Shown here in pieces: positions 7,025 through 15,100 of a DNA stretch of 64,000 bases. The first letter of the stretch is position 1. Each line of letters opens with the position of its first letter. The position numbers and the translations under genes were made by a program. The notes beneath the pieces were generated by a model. It saw only the letters and a list, made by a program, of their open reading frames with translations, was not told the origin of the DNA and did no database searches. This DNA is from Sediminibacter sp. Hel_I_10 (GTDB lineage: Bacteria > Bacteroidota > Bacteroidia > Flavobacteriales > Flavobacteriaceae), in NCBI RefSeq assembly GCF_000688335.1, contig NZ_JHZX01000001.1, positions 1 to 64,000 of the forward strand, in the 5' to 3' direction.

Positions 7025-7777
7025 ATGGAAAGGCATCAACAAATTTTAGATCAATTAAAAAGGGAAAAGCACGTTAAAGTAGCAGCACTCTGTGAACATT
7101 TAGACGTTTCTGCCGTAACCATTCGAAAGGATTTGAAACTTCTTGAAGACAAAGGACTTTTGTTTCGAACCCACGGTGGCGCCTCTTTGGAGAATCCCTA
7201 CATGAATGAACGTGATGTAACCGAAAAAGCTGAAATCTCAGCAGCGGAAAAGTCATTAATAGGAGAAACGGCAGCAAGCCGAATTCAGAAAAACGATGCC
7301 ATCATTATAGCAAGTGGCACCACCGTTTTAGAATTAGCAAAAGCCATTTTACCAATAGGTAAAATCAACGTGATCAGTTCGTCATTGCACGTAACCTTAG
7401 AATTACTCAAACATCAAGAGATTGACATCATTCAGTTAGGAGGCAATTTAAGACACCGCTCCGCCTCTGTTACCGGGCATTATGCCGAACATATTCTCAA
7501 TCACATTTCATCAAATCAACTTTTTATGGGTGTGGATGGTATTGATTTAGATTTTGGATGTACCACTACAAATGTTGAAGAAGCCATCCTTAATCAAAAA
7601 ATGATGCAGTCGGCTCAAAAGACCATTCTCTTAGCAGACTCTTCTAAATTTGGAAAGCGCAGTTTAGCTAAAATCTGCAATTTGGATGAGATCAGCGAAA
7701 TTATTACCGATAAAGGTCTGTCTAGCTCTTTTGTAGATCGTATTCAAGAAATGGGAATCAAACTCACCTTAGTCTAA
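7025..7777 (+). CDS. glpR: DeoR-family transcriptional regulator of the glycerol operon
   Basis: This 250-residue protein has an N-terminal winged helix-turn-helix of DeoR type (residues 1-55, with DVSAVTIRKDLKLLEDKGL and the wing FRTHGGAS) and a C-terminal sugar-phosphate sensing domain (IIIASGTTVLELAKAI and LADSSKFG motifs). DeoR proteins usually repress until a phosphorylated substrate binds; here glycerol 3-phosphate is the natural candidate. It is divergent from glpD across 197 bases holding five copies of a 10-bp A-rich motif. The name GlpR rests on this context. Confidence 0.85.
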   Translation: MERHQQILDQLKREKHVKVAALCEHLDVSAVTIRKDLKLLEDKGLLFRTHGGASLENPYMNERDVTEKAEISAAEKSLIGETAASRIQKNDAIIIASGTTVLELAKAILPIGKINVISSSLHVTLELLKHQEIDIIQLGGNLRHRSASVTGHYAEHILNHISSNQLFMGVDGIDLDFGCTTTNVEEAILNQKMMQSAQKTILLADSSKFGKRSLAKICNLDEISEIITDKGLSSSFVDRIQEMGIKLTLV

Positions 7778-7798
7778 GTTTTCAAAACACATAAATTA

Positions 7799-7843
7799 AG
7801 GATAGGATATAACGATAGCCGACTAAAAGACAACTCCTATCCT
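7799..7843. terminator. Long-loop inverted repeat between convergent genes
   Basis: AGGATAGGA (7799-7807) and TCCTATCCT (7835-7843) form a perfect 9-bp stem with a 27-base loop between the convergent glpR and HAD genes, followed on the plus strand by a short T-run. It is a plausible shared terminator; the long loop makes this less than certain. Confidence 0.5.
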
Positions 7844-7857
7844 ACTCCATTTTTACC

Positions 7858-8544
7858 CTATTTATCCGTTGCGTACGCGCGCTCTAAGGCCAAATAAGCT
7901 TCTTTTAACGTTGGAAACACAAGCACAGCGCCAGCATCTTTAAGCTGTTGCTCACTGTACTGGGTTAAGATCCCAACAGGAAACATATGCGCTTTTTTTG
8001 CTGCGGAAATTCCTACCAAACTATCTTCAAACACCCAAGTGTTTTGAAACTGGGAAGGTGCAATACCCAATCGTTGTGCTAATTTGACATAAGGCTCTGG
8101 ATCTGGCTTGGGATTGGTATAATCTTCATAACCATAATACAGCTCAAATTGAATCTGTAATTGAGCAATACTCTTTTTAATAAATTGCCTGTTGGCATTG
8201 CTGGCAATACCGTAAGGAATCTTATGAGTTACAGCAAACTTTTGAATCTCGTGAACACCAGGCAATAGTTCTGGAGCCACAGTACTTTCATCGAGAAAAG
8301 TTTTTTTGGCATCTAATAGCATGTTCGCTTTTTGCTTATCTCCAGCGACCTCGCAAAACAATGCTGCTATGAGTCTTGGTGATTTACCCGCATAAGCCTC
8401 ATGGGGCAATTGAGGCAACGCTGACCCAAATACATGCTGAAATGCCGTATGCCATGCTGCAGAATGTACTTTAAAACTATGAACAATTACGCCATCAAAA
8501 TCAAATAGCAACGCGTTTGGTTTGATCATCATAAGGGGTTTCAT
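7858..8544 (-). CDS. HAD-family phosphatase or phosphomutase (beta-PGM-like)
   Basis: The 228-residue HAD subfamily I hydrolase has the nucleophile motif LLFDFDGVI (Asp15 and Asp17), a helical cap, and later motifs GIASNA, Lys near KPDPEPY and VFEDSLVGISAA. Likely substrates are sugar or polyol phosphates; the same branch includes beta-phosphoglucomutase and glycerol-3-phosphatase, and I cannot choose between them. Its start lies inside the end of the upstream oxidase gene: ATG at 8544, 8532 or 8529, so the overlap is 29-44 bases. The two are probably co-transcribed and translationally coupled. Confidence 0.82.
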   Translation of the reverse strand: MKPLMMIKPNALLFDFDGVIVHSFKVHSAAWHTAFQHVFGSALPQLPHEAYAGKSPRLIAALFCEVAGDKQKANMLLDAKKTFLDESTVAPELLPGVHEIQKFAVTHKIPYGIASNANRQFIKKSIAQLQIQFELYYGYEDYTNPKPDPEPYVKLAQRLGIAPSQFQNTWVFEDSLVGISAAKKAHMFPVGILTQYSEQQLKDAGAVLVFPTLKEAYLALERAYATDK

Positions 8545-9832
8545 TTAATAATTGAGTGGTGTAAGCATTTAGAAATTTATTGGTGGGGTCCATCTCAAGG
8601 CGTAACTGTTTAAAGTCATTCCATTTTGGGTAGCGTTCAGATAATTCAGCATCTCCAGCCTTAAAACGTTTGCCCCAATGTGGTCTTCCGCCGTATTTCA
8701 GAAAAATGCGCTCCACACTTTCAAAAGCGGCATAGGTATCTGCTGTAGCGGCATTTCGCGACACACAGCCCATGGTCACCGTATCTTGACCGTAGGCATA
8801 ACTCAACCAGGATTTGTCCTTATATATAAAACGAACATCCATAGGAATGTGCACAAAAGACCGATTGCTCCAAGCATCAAGCTCTGCCTTGATCTCTTTA
8901 AACACCTGCGGAAATTGATCTAAAGCGACGGTCCATTCCGCCAATTCTAAGGTCGAACCTCTAGATTTGGTGACTGTGGCTTGATATAAAGAGCCTTTAT
9001 GTTCCTTTTTAGAGGAGAAAAACAAAAACGCTAATAATTTATTGGCTATAGCCGTGGTCCATGCAAACCTGTGTGAATATTTATAGAGCATCTTTGATGC
9101 TGCTCGACGGTGTTTTAAATACTTAGGACCCTGTTTTTCTTGTACTAAAGTTTCCGAAGTTATTTTATCGCCAGTAATTACATAGCCCATTCCCGTATGT
9201 GGCAGCCATAAGATTCTGAGAAAATCATGCTGCTTGAGAGCGGTCTTTATTTGAGATAACCAGTGGTCATCCTTTTGCGGACCTTCCTTAACATGCAAGG
9301 TATAATTGGTTTCACATTGAAACGTCACCTCCGAAATAACACCCAACAACCCCATAGACACACGCACAGCATCCATAAGCTCCTCTCCGGCCGTGATAAT
9401 TTTGAGGGTACCATCGGCTAAAACCAGACGGCATTCCACCATATATTGTGATAAGATGTATCCGCTCGTACCGTGGGTTCCTGTTGCCAAGGCACCACCA
9501 ACAGTAATGGTATTGATATCTGGCAAGCACGGGATGCACCAACCCTGATTTTCTACAGCTTCTAAGAGTGTGCTTAATCGCATTCCAGACTGCACCGTAA
9601 AACGTTTATTCTCGGTATCGATCTTAACAATTTGATCGTAAGATCTCATATCTACCAAAGTAGACACACCCGCGCTAATATCTGCTGAGGACTGCTTATT
9701 TCCGAAGATTTTAATATGATGGGACGCCGCAATAAGTGTTTGCAGCTCCTTTTCGGTAGTGATGTTATGTAAGTTTGTATAAGCATGTTGGATGTTTTCA
9801 TTCCAACTCTTCCAAATTTTCTCTTTTTCCAT
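8501..9832 (-). CDS. FAD-binding oxidase of the VAO family (sugar-lactone or alditol oxidase-like)
   Basis: This 443-residue protein has an N-terminal FAD-binding PCMH domain (TVGGALATGTHGTSG) and a C-terminal D-arabinono-lactone-oxidase-type domain (GRPHWGKRF near the end). Such enzymes oxidise sugar lactones or alditols with O2. Family members that bind FAD covalently have GxGHS near residue 50; here the segment reads GNKQSSADI, with Gln where the His would be, so FAD is probably bound non-covalently. I choose ATG 9832; the frame extends three codons to a TTG. It overlaps the downstream HAD gene. Confidence 0.82.
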   Translation of the reverse strand: MEKEKIWKSWNENIQHAYTNLHNITTEKELQTLIAASHHIKIFGNKQSSADISAGVSTLVDMRSYDQIVKIDTENKRFTVQSGMRLSTLLEAVENQGWCIPCLPDINTITVGGALATGTHGTSGYILSQYMVECRLVLADGTLKIITAGEELMDAVRVSMGLLGVISEVTFQCETNYTLHVKEGPQKDDHWLSQIKTALKQHDFLRILWLPHTGMGYVITGDKITSETLVQEKQGPKYLKHRRAASKMLYKYSHRFAWTTAIANKLLAFLFFSSKKEHKGSLYQATVTKSRGSTLELAEWTVALDQFPQVFKEIKAELDAWSNRSFVHIPMDVRFIYKDKSWLSYAYGQDTVTMGCVSRNAATADTYAAFESVERIFLKYGGRPHWGKRFKAGDAELSERYPKWNDFKQLRLEMDPTNKFLNAYTTQLLNETPYDDQTKRVAI

Positions 9833-9841
9833 GGGTTGCAA

Positions 9842-10149
9842 AATTCGTAATTATTAACCATACTTAAATACCGATAAGCCCTTTATCTATAGATTTAATA
9901 GAAGTTATGCATAGTCTCCAAAAAAACGATGCGCATTTTAAAGACTTCTAAAAAACAATACCGATTTTTATTGGTATGTGATTGTTTTGAATGTAAAACG
10001 GATTCAAGTTTGACATCTGTCGGTTATTGAGACCAACCTAACAAAGCCTACTAATAAAATAAACATCAAAGCTCGTCAAACCGATAAAAAGACACCATGT
10101 ACTTTCTGAGTTTACGTATCTTTACAGTATTAACAAGACAACACAACCC
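9842..10149. other. 308-base divergent intergenic region with inverted repeats
   Basis: No gene is supported. ATACCGAT (9958-9965) and ATTGGTAT (9970-9977) form an 8-bp stem with a 4-base loop and one G-T pair, nested within AAAACAAT / ATTGTTTT copies. This could be an operator for the neighbouring Crp-like regulator. TATCTTTA about 40 bases before 10150 resembles a -7 box for that regulator. Confidence 0.45.
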
Positions 10150-10719
10150 TTGCAACAAGTAAAAGCATATCTAGATCAAATAGCCACCATTTCTGCGAAG
10201 GACTGGTCTTTTTTCACCTCGAAACTGCAACCACGAATCATCCCTAAAAAATCAATATTTTTAAAGCTAAATGCTGTAGAAGATCATATTTCTTTTATTG
10301 AATCTGGCGTTGTACGACTGTTCATCCCAAAGGAAGATCCTGAGAAGGAAATAACCTTTGGCTTTAGTTTTAAAGATCAGTTCATAAGTGCTTATGATTC
10401 TTTTTTAACACGCCTACCTTCAGACTATCAACTTCAAGCACTCACTGAAACACGACTTTTGAGTATCAATTATAGCGACTTACAGTCTGTTTATCAAAAC
10501 ACGCAAATTGGCAACTTGATCGGAAGACTAACTGCAGAACGCTTGTTTTTGTTAAAATCCAAACGTGAACAAAATCTTCTCAATCTTTCGGCAGAAGAAC
10601 GCTATATCAAACTTTTTAAGGAGCGTCCTGAACTTTTAGAAATCATTCCTTTAAAATACATTAGTTCTTACATAGGGGTTACGCCACAAGCTTTGAGCAG
10701 AATCAGAAAACGAGTTTAA
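10150..10719 (+). CDS. Crp/Fnr-family regulator, TTG start
   Basis: The 189-residue protein has an N-terminal cyclic-nucleotide-binding-like beta-roll (to about residue 120) and a C-terminal helix-turn-helix ending LKYISSYIGVTPQALSRIRK, as in many Bacteroidota Crp/Fnr regulators. It has no Fnr-type cysteine cluster, so oxygen sensing through Fe-S is unlikely. The frame opens at a TTG; the ATG at 10097 is in another frame. The downstream gene is a desaturase with its own good promoter, so this regulator may control it, but that is inference. Confidence 0.82.
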   Translation: MQQVKAYLDQIATISAKDWSFFTSKLQPRIIPKKSIFLKLNAVEDHISFIESGVVRLFIPKEDPEKEITFGFSFKDQFISAYDSFLTRLPSDYQLQALTETRLLSINYSDLQSVYQNTQIGNLIGRLTAERLFLLKSKREQNLLNLSAEERYIKLFKERPELLEIIPLKYISSYIGVTPQALSRIRKRV

Positions 10720-10839
10720 ACATAAAGTACTTAAAAATAAAGCTTTAACTAATCATATAGACTAAATCAAGGTTCTCTATTCAATTTCCACTGACTCATA
10801 CAAGTCTTACCGTTCATCGGATTTATTGATTTAGGTTCA

Positions 10840-10870
10840 TTGTTTGGCACGCTTAGTGCACCTATCTTTG
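10840..10870 (+). promoter_or_regulatory. Promoter of the desaturase gene
   Basis: TTG (10840-10842) and TATCTTTG (10863-10870) are separated by 20 bases, matching the Bacteroidota -33/-7 promoter. The desaturase ATG follows 12 bases after the -7 box, so the leader is very short or absent. Confidence 0.7.
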
Positions 10871-10882
10871 TAAAAAAAACCT

Positions 10883-11623
10883 ATGACCATAATTATATTT
10901 GTTTTAGTGCTGTGGTACGGTGGATTGTTTTTTCAATCTTTCTTTCTACATCGCTATGCTGCCCATCAAGTCTTTACCATGTCTAAAACCATGGAGCGCT
11001 TGACCTTTATTTTAACGTGGATTTTTCAAGGCTCTAGTTATTTGAGCGCTTACGGATATGGCATTATGCACCGCATGCACCATGCCTATACCGATACTGA
11101 AAAGGATCCCCACTCCCCTTCTCATGACCCAAACGTCTTTGCCATGATGTGGAAGACAAAAACCATTTATCAAGATATCAATACACAACGCATTGCGGTA
11201 GACCAACGTTTTACTAAGAACGTACCGCAATGGAAAACATTTGATGCATTTGCCAGCTCTAGACTGTCACGACTGCTTTGGATTTCGCTCTACGTGCTGT
11301 TCTTTATTTATTTTGTAACAGCTTGGTGGCAATGGTTATTATTACCAATAGCCTTTTTTATGGCACCAATTCACGGGGTGATCATCAATTGGTTTGGCCA
11401 TATCTACGGGTATGTTAATTACCAAATGAAGAATACCAGTAAAAACCTATTTCGTTTTGATTTTTTAATGATGGGTGAAGGCTATCATAATAACCATCAT
11501 AAACACGCCAGTCGCGCCAACTTTGGAGTGAAATGGCATGAAGTTGATTTGACATACGTTATCATAAAAATCCTTGATGCTTTTGGACTCATACAATTGA
11601 AACCCATGCGCATTAAAAAATAG
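10883..11623 (+). CDS. Acyl-CoA desaturase (membrane fatty-acid desaturase)
   Basis: This 246-residue integral membrane di-iron enzyme shows the three histidine boxes of the desaturase family: HRYAAH (23-28), HRMHH (63-67) and HNNHH (202-206), with hydrophobic segments around 1-20, 40-60 and 130-170. It would introduce a double bond (delta-9 type) into acyl chains using O2 and an electron donor, adjusting membrane fluidity. The neighbouring cold-shock gene fits a temperature theme but is convergent, not co-transcribed. It is shorter than fused eukaryotic desaturases and lacks a cytochrome b5 domain, as usual in bacteria. Confidence 0.9.
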   Translation: MTIIIFVLVLWYGGLFFQSFFLHRYAAHQVFTMSKTMERLTFILTWIFQGSSYLSAYGYGIMHRMHHAYTDTEKDPHSPSHDPNVFAMMWKTKTIYQDINTQRIAVDQRFTKNVPQWKTFDAFASSRLSRLLWISLYVLFFIYFVTAWWQWLLLPIAFFMAPIHGVIINWFGHIYGYVNYQMKNTSKNLFRFDFLMMGEGYHNNHHKHASRANFGVKWHEVDLTYVIIKILDAFGLIQLKPMRIKK

Positions 11624-11660
11624 ATTACTTTATAAGTTGTGAAATAACAGCACAAAAAAA

Positions 11661-11682
11661 AGCCCATCATAATTGATGGGCT
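11661..11682. terminator. Bidirectional terminator between desaturase and cold-shock genes
   Basis: AGCCCATCA (11661-11669) and TGATGGGCT (11674-11682) form a perfect stem with a 4-base loop, flanked by an A-run before and a T-run after, so it can work for both convergent genes. Confidence 0.85.
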
Positions 11683-11707
11683 TTTTTGTTGATTCAATGT
11701 AAGTGTT

Positions 11708-11899
11708 TTAAATCACTTTTACATTCACTGCATTAAGACCTTTATTGCCTTCTTGTAGATCAAACTCAACGCTATCGCCTTCGCGAACTTCGTCAACTAA
11801 TCCTGATATGTGTACAAAGTGATCTTTATCTACACCTTCTTCGGTAATAAATCCAAATCCTTTAGATTCATTGAAAAATTTTACTGTTCCTTTACTCAT
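11708..11899 (-). CDS. Cold-shock domain protein, CspA type
   Basis: This 63-residue single cold-shock domain starts [23 protein letters not shown]1 is KGFGFI (13-18) and RNP2 is FVHIS (28-32). Such proteins bind single-stranded RNA and DNA and act as RNA chaperones, at low temperature or constitutively. It is transcribed alone, convergent with the desaturase gene. The 283 bases upstream, shared with the divergent surface-protein gene, leave room for a long 5' leader of the kind known for cspA mRNAs. Confidence 0.93.
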   Translation of the reverse strand: MSKGTVKFFNESKGFGFITEEGVDKDHFVHISGLVDEVREGDSVEFDLQEGNKGLNAVNVKVI

Positions 11900-12182
11900 G
11901 ATACTATTCTTAAATTTATAATATTACTGTAAAGGTGACTCCAATTTAGAGACATCCAACCTATTAATTCATTTATTTTCAATTTATTGTGTTTTGAGAA
12001 GATAATAGCATCGTGTTTTCATCTTCAATTCTTAAATGCAGCAACATCCACTTTTCGAAATTGCAACACCAGTAAACATTTAGATAACATAAAACACATA
12101 TAGATAACTAAGGCATAATATTAAGTTGTAATGCGCTTAACGTTTGGAAAGTAACTTATCCCCTTAATCCAAACCAAAAATT

Positions 12183-15100
12183 ATGTTTAAAAAAATTACG
12201 ATTCTAACAGCAATCCTGCTTACAAATTACTTGGCTTTTGCTCAAGTATCCTTGCAGATTACAGAGATCTGGCCAGGAAATGGAGAAGGTGAAAATCTTA
12301 CTGCAGACTGGTTCGAAATCACCAATACAGGTAACGACACTTGGACCCCAAGCATGGGTAATCTTTATTTTGATGATGATTCCCAAGATTTTTCAACAGC
12401 AGACCTTATTAGCGGTATTACCTCAATTGCTCCCGGAGCATCTGTTATTGCTATAGATGATGACAACACCGAAGAGTTTATTGCTGTATGGGGAAGTGTT
12501 TACAACTTAACCAATATACAAATAGGGACTTACGCGGGTGCCGGGCTTAGTGGCAGTGGTGACGGCGTTACATTATTTATGAGTGTTGATGCGCCAATCG
12601 ATGCCTCAAGCATAGTCGATTTTGAATCTTATCCAAACGCAAATGCCAATCCCGGACAATCCTACGACGTGATTGAAGCTACATTTAGTGTTGCTGGAAC
12701 CGGTACTTATTTGCCAGTGGCCACAACTGTAAATGACATGAATGAAGCTGCCGTGGGATCTCCTGGTAATTTAGGTCCTGCAACAATTAATTTACAAATT
12801 ACAGAGATCTGGCCAGGAAACGGTGAAGGCGAGAACCTTACTGCAGACTGGTTTGAAATCACCAACACAGGAACTACAGCTTGGACTCCAAGCATGGGCA
12901 ACCTCTATTTTGATGACGAATCCCAAGATTTTGCTGATGCCGCACTTATTAATGGTATTAGCACAATAGCTCCTGGTGAATCTGTGATTGCTATAGATAC
13001 AGATGCTGCGGGAGTGATGGAATTCGAAATTGTCTGGGGCGCTGTTTACAACCTCAACGGCGTAAAAATTGGAACTTATGATGGCTCAGGATTGGGAGGT
13101 GGCGGTGACGGTGTTACACTATTTATGAGTGAAACCGCTCCTACCGATGCCTCAAGTATTATAGCTTTTGAAACCTATCCTGATACGGATGCCAATCCGG
13201 GACAATCCTATGATGTGCTTAGTACAAGCTTTAGCATCATTGGAGAAGCTCCTTATTTTCCGGTTGCAACTGCAACAAATGATGGCGGTGAATCTGCCGT
13301 GGGGTCTCCTGGTAATTTAGGTCCTGCAACAATTAATTTACAAATTACAGAGATCTGGCCAGGCAACGGTGAAGGCGAGAACCTTACTGCAGACTGGTTT
13401 GAAATCACCAATACAGGAAACACGGCTTGGAGCTCCACTATGGGCAACCTCTATTTTGATGACGAATCCCAAGATTTTGCTGATGCAGCACTTATTACTG
13501 GTATTAGCACAATAGCTCCTGGTGAATCTGTGATTGCTATGGATACAGATGCTACCGGAGTGATGGAATTCGAACTTGTCTGGGGCGCTGTCTATAACCT
13601 CAACGGCGTACAAATTGGAACTTATGATGGCTCAGGATTAGGAGGCGGCGGTGACGGTGTTACACTATTTATGAGTGAAACCGCACCTACCGATGCCTCA
13701 AGTATTATAGCTTTTGAAACCTACCCTGATACCGATGCCAATCCCGGACAATCCTATGATGTGCTTAGTACAAGCTTTAGCATTATTGGAGAAGCTCCTT
13801 ATTTTCCTGTTGCGACCGCAACAAATGATGGCGGTGAGTCTGCCGTGGGATCTCCTGGTAATTTAGGACCAGTTGCAGAAACACCGCTTTCCATTAAGGT
13901 TGATACTGTAAACTTGACGTCGTTTTTAAATTTACCAGAAGAAAATTCTGGAGCGGTGAGCGGTGTTGTCAATGACCCCTCAGACCCAGCAAGTGTTTTT
14001 GGAATTCCTTTTATCATTTCAGATGTAGTGAGCCCTATTGCCGATTTAGTGGTAACTGCCACAAGCAGTAACGAGTCGGTTGTGCCTAACGCCAATTTAG
14101 TACTTACTGGTACAGATTCCAATCGTTTGTTAACCATCACACCAACTGCAATTGGTTTTACCACGATTGCTGTTACTGTTGAAAACACCAACAGCACCAC
14201 GCAATCTTATAACATTAGCTACGCTGCCTCAGCTGCTTCAGTGACGCCAAATACAAGCATTTTTCATTCGGGATCTTCAGATGGCTCTACAGGAATTGCT
14301 ATTGAAGACAATTATATTTGGATTGGAGATGACGAAGATCAAACCTTGCGTCTTTACAATGGCAGTCAATCTGGACTTGCTGTGCAGGAAATTAACTTTA
14401 ATACTGATTTAGGAAGTACTAATGAAGTAGATTTAGAAGGTTCTTTTAGAATAGACAATACCATTTATTGGATGGGATCTCATGAATCTGACGAACGTGC
14501 TTCATTATTCTCGACCAACATATCTGGATCAGGAGCCACATCTACCCTATCTTACATTGATAAATATACAGGCTTACGTGATGATTTATTGGCATGGGAT
14601 GCCAATAACGCGCATGGTCTGGGAGTAAACTTCTTTGGGCTAAACACCGCTTTGGAAATTGAAGCATTGGCATTAGCTCCTAATAGTACAACCACTGCAT
14701 ATCTAGGATTGCGCAGTTCTACTTCGGAAGGAAACGCTATTATAATTCCAGTCACTAATTTTACAGATTTACCAGGCGCAACTGCTGGCTCCTCTACATT
14801 TGGAGCTCCAATTCTTATAAATTTGAACGGAAGAACTCTTAGAAGCATAGAATGTAATGCTGACGGCTGTGTCTTGATTGGCGGACCATTTGGAAACAAT
14901 ACCGATTTCAAATTATATACTTGGACGGGGGACGCCTCTGATGAACCAGAATTAAGAAGTGCCGATTTAAGCGCCCTTAACACCAATGGATCTTTTGAAG
15001 GCTTAGTGAATTTACCAAACTCTACCTTTTTAGGAAGTGATGGGGATACAGACAATGTCACCTTATTAGTAGATTTAGGTGCTACGGTAATTTATGAAGA

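Noticed and set aside
12252-13883. Tandem repeats as a possible CRISPR array or insertion sequence
   Set aside because: The repeats are 540-546 bp, in one coding frame, and encode a protein domain; there are no spacers, terminal inverted repeats or transposase.
13799-14200. Long open frames (133-169 codons) antisense to the LTD protein gene (also 14552-15061)
   Set aside because: They are shadows of a repetitive, strongly biased gene on the other strand; their products lack any family look and repeat wherever the sense repeats occur.
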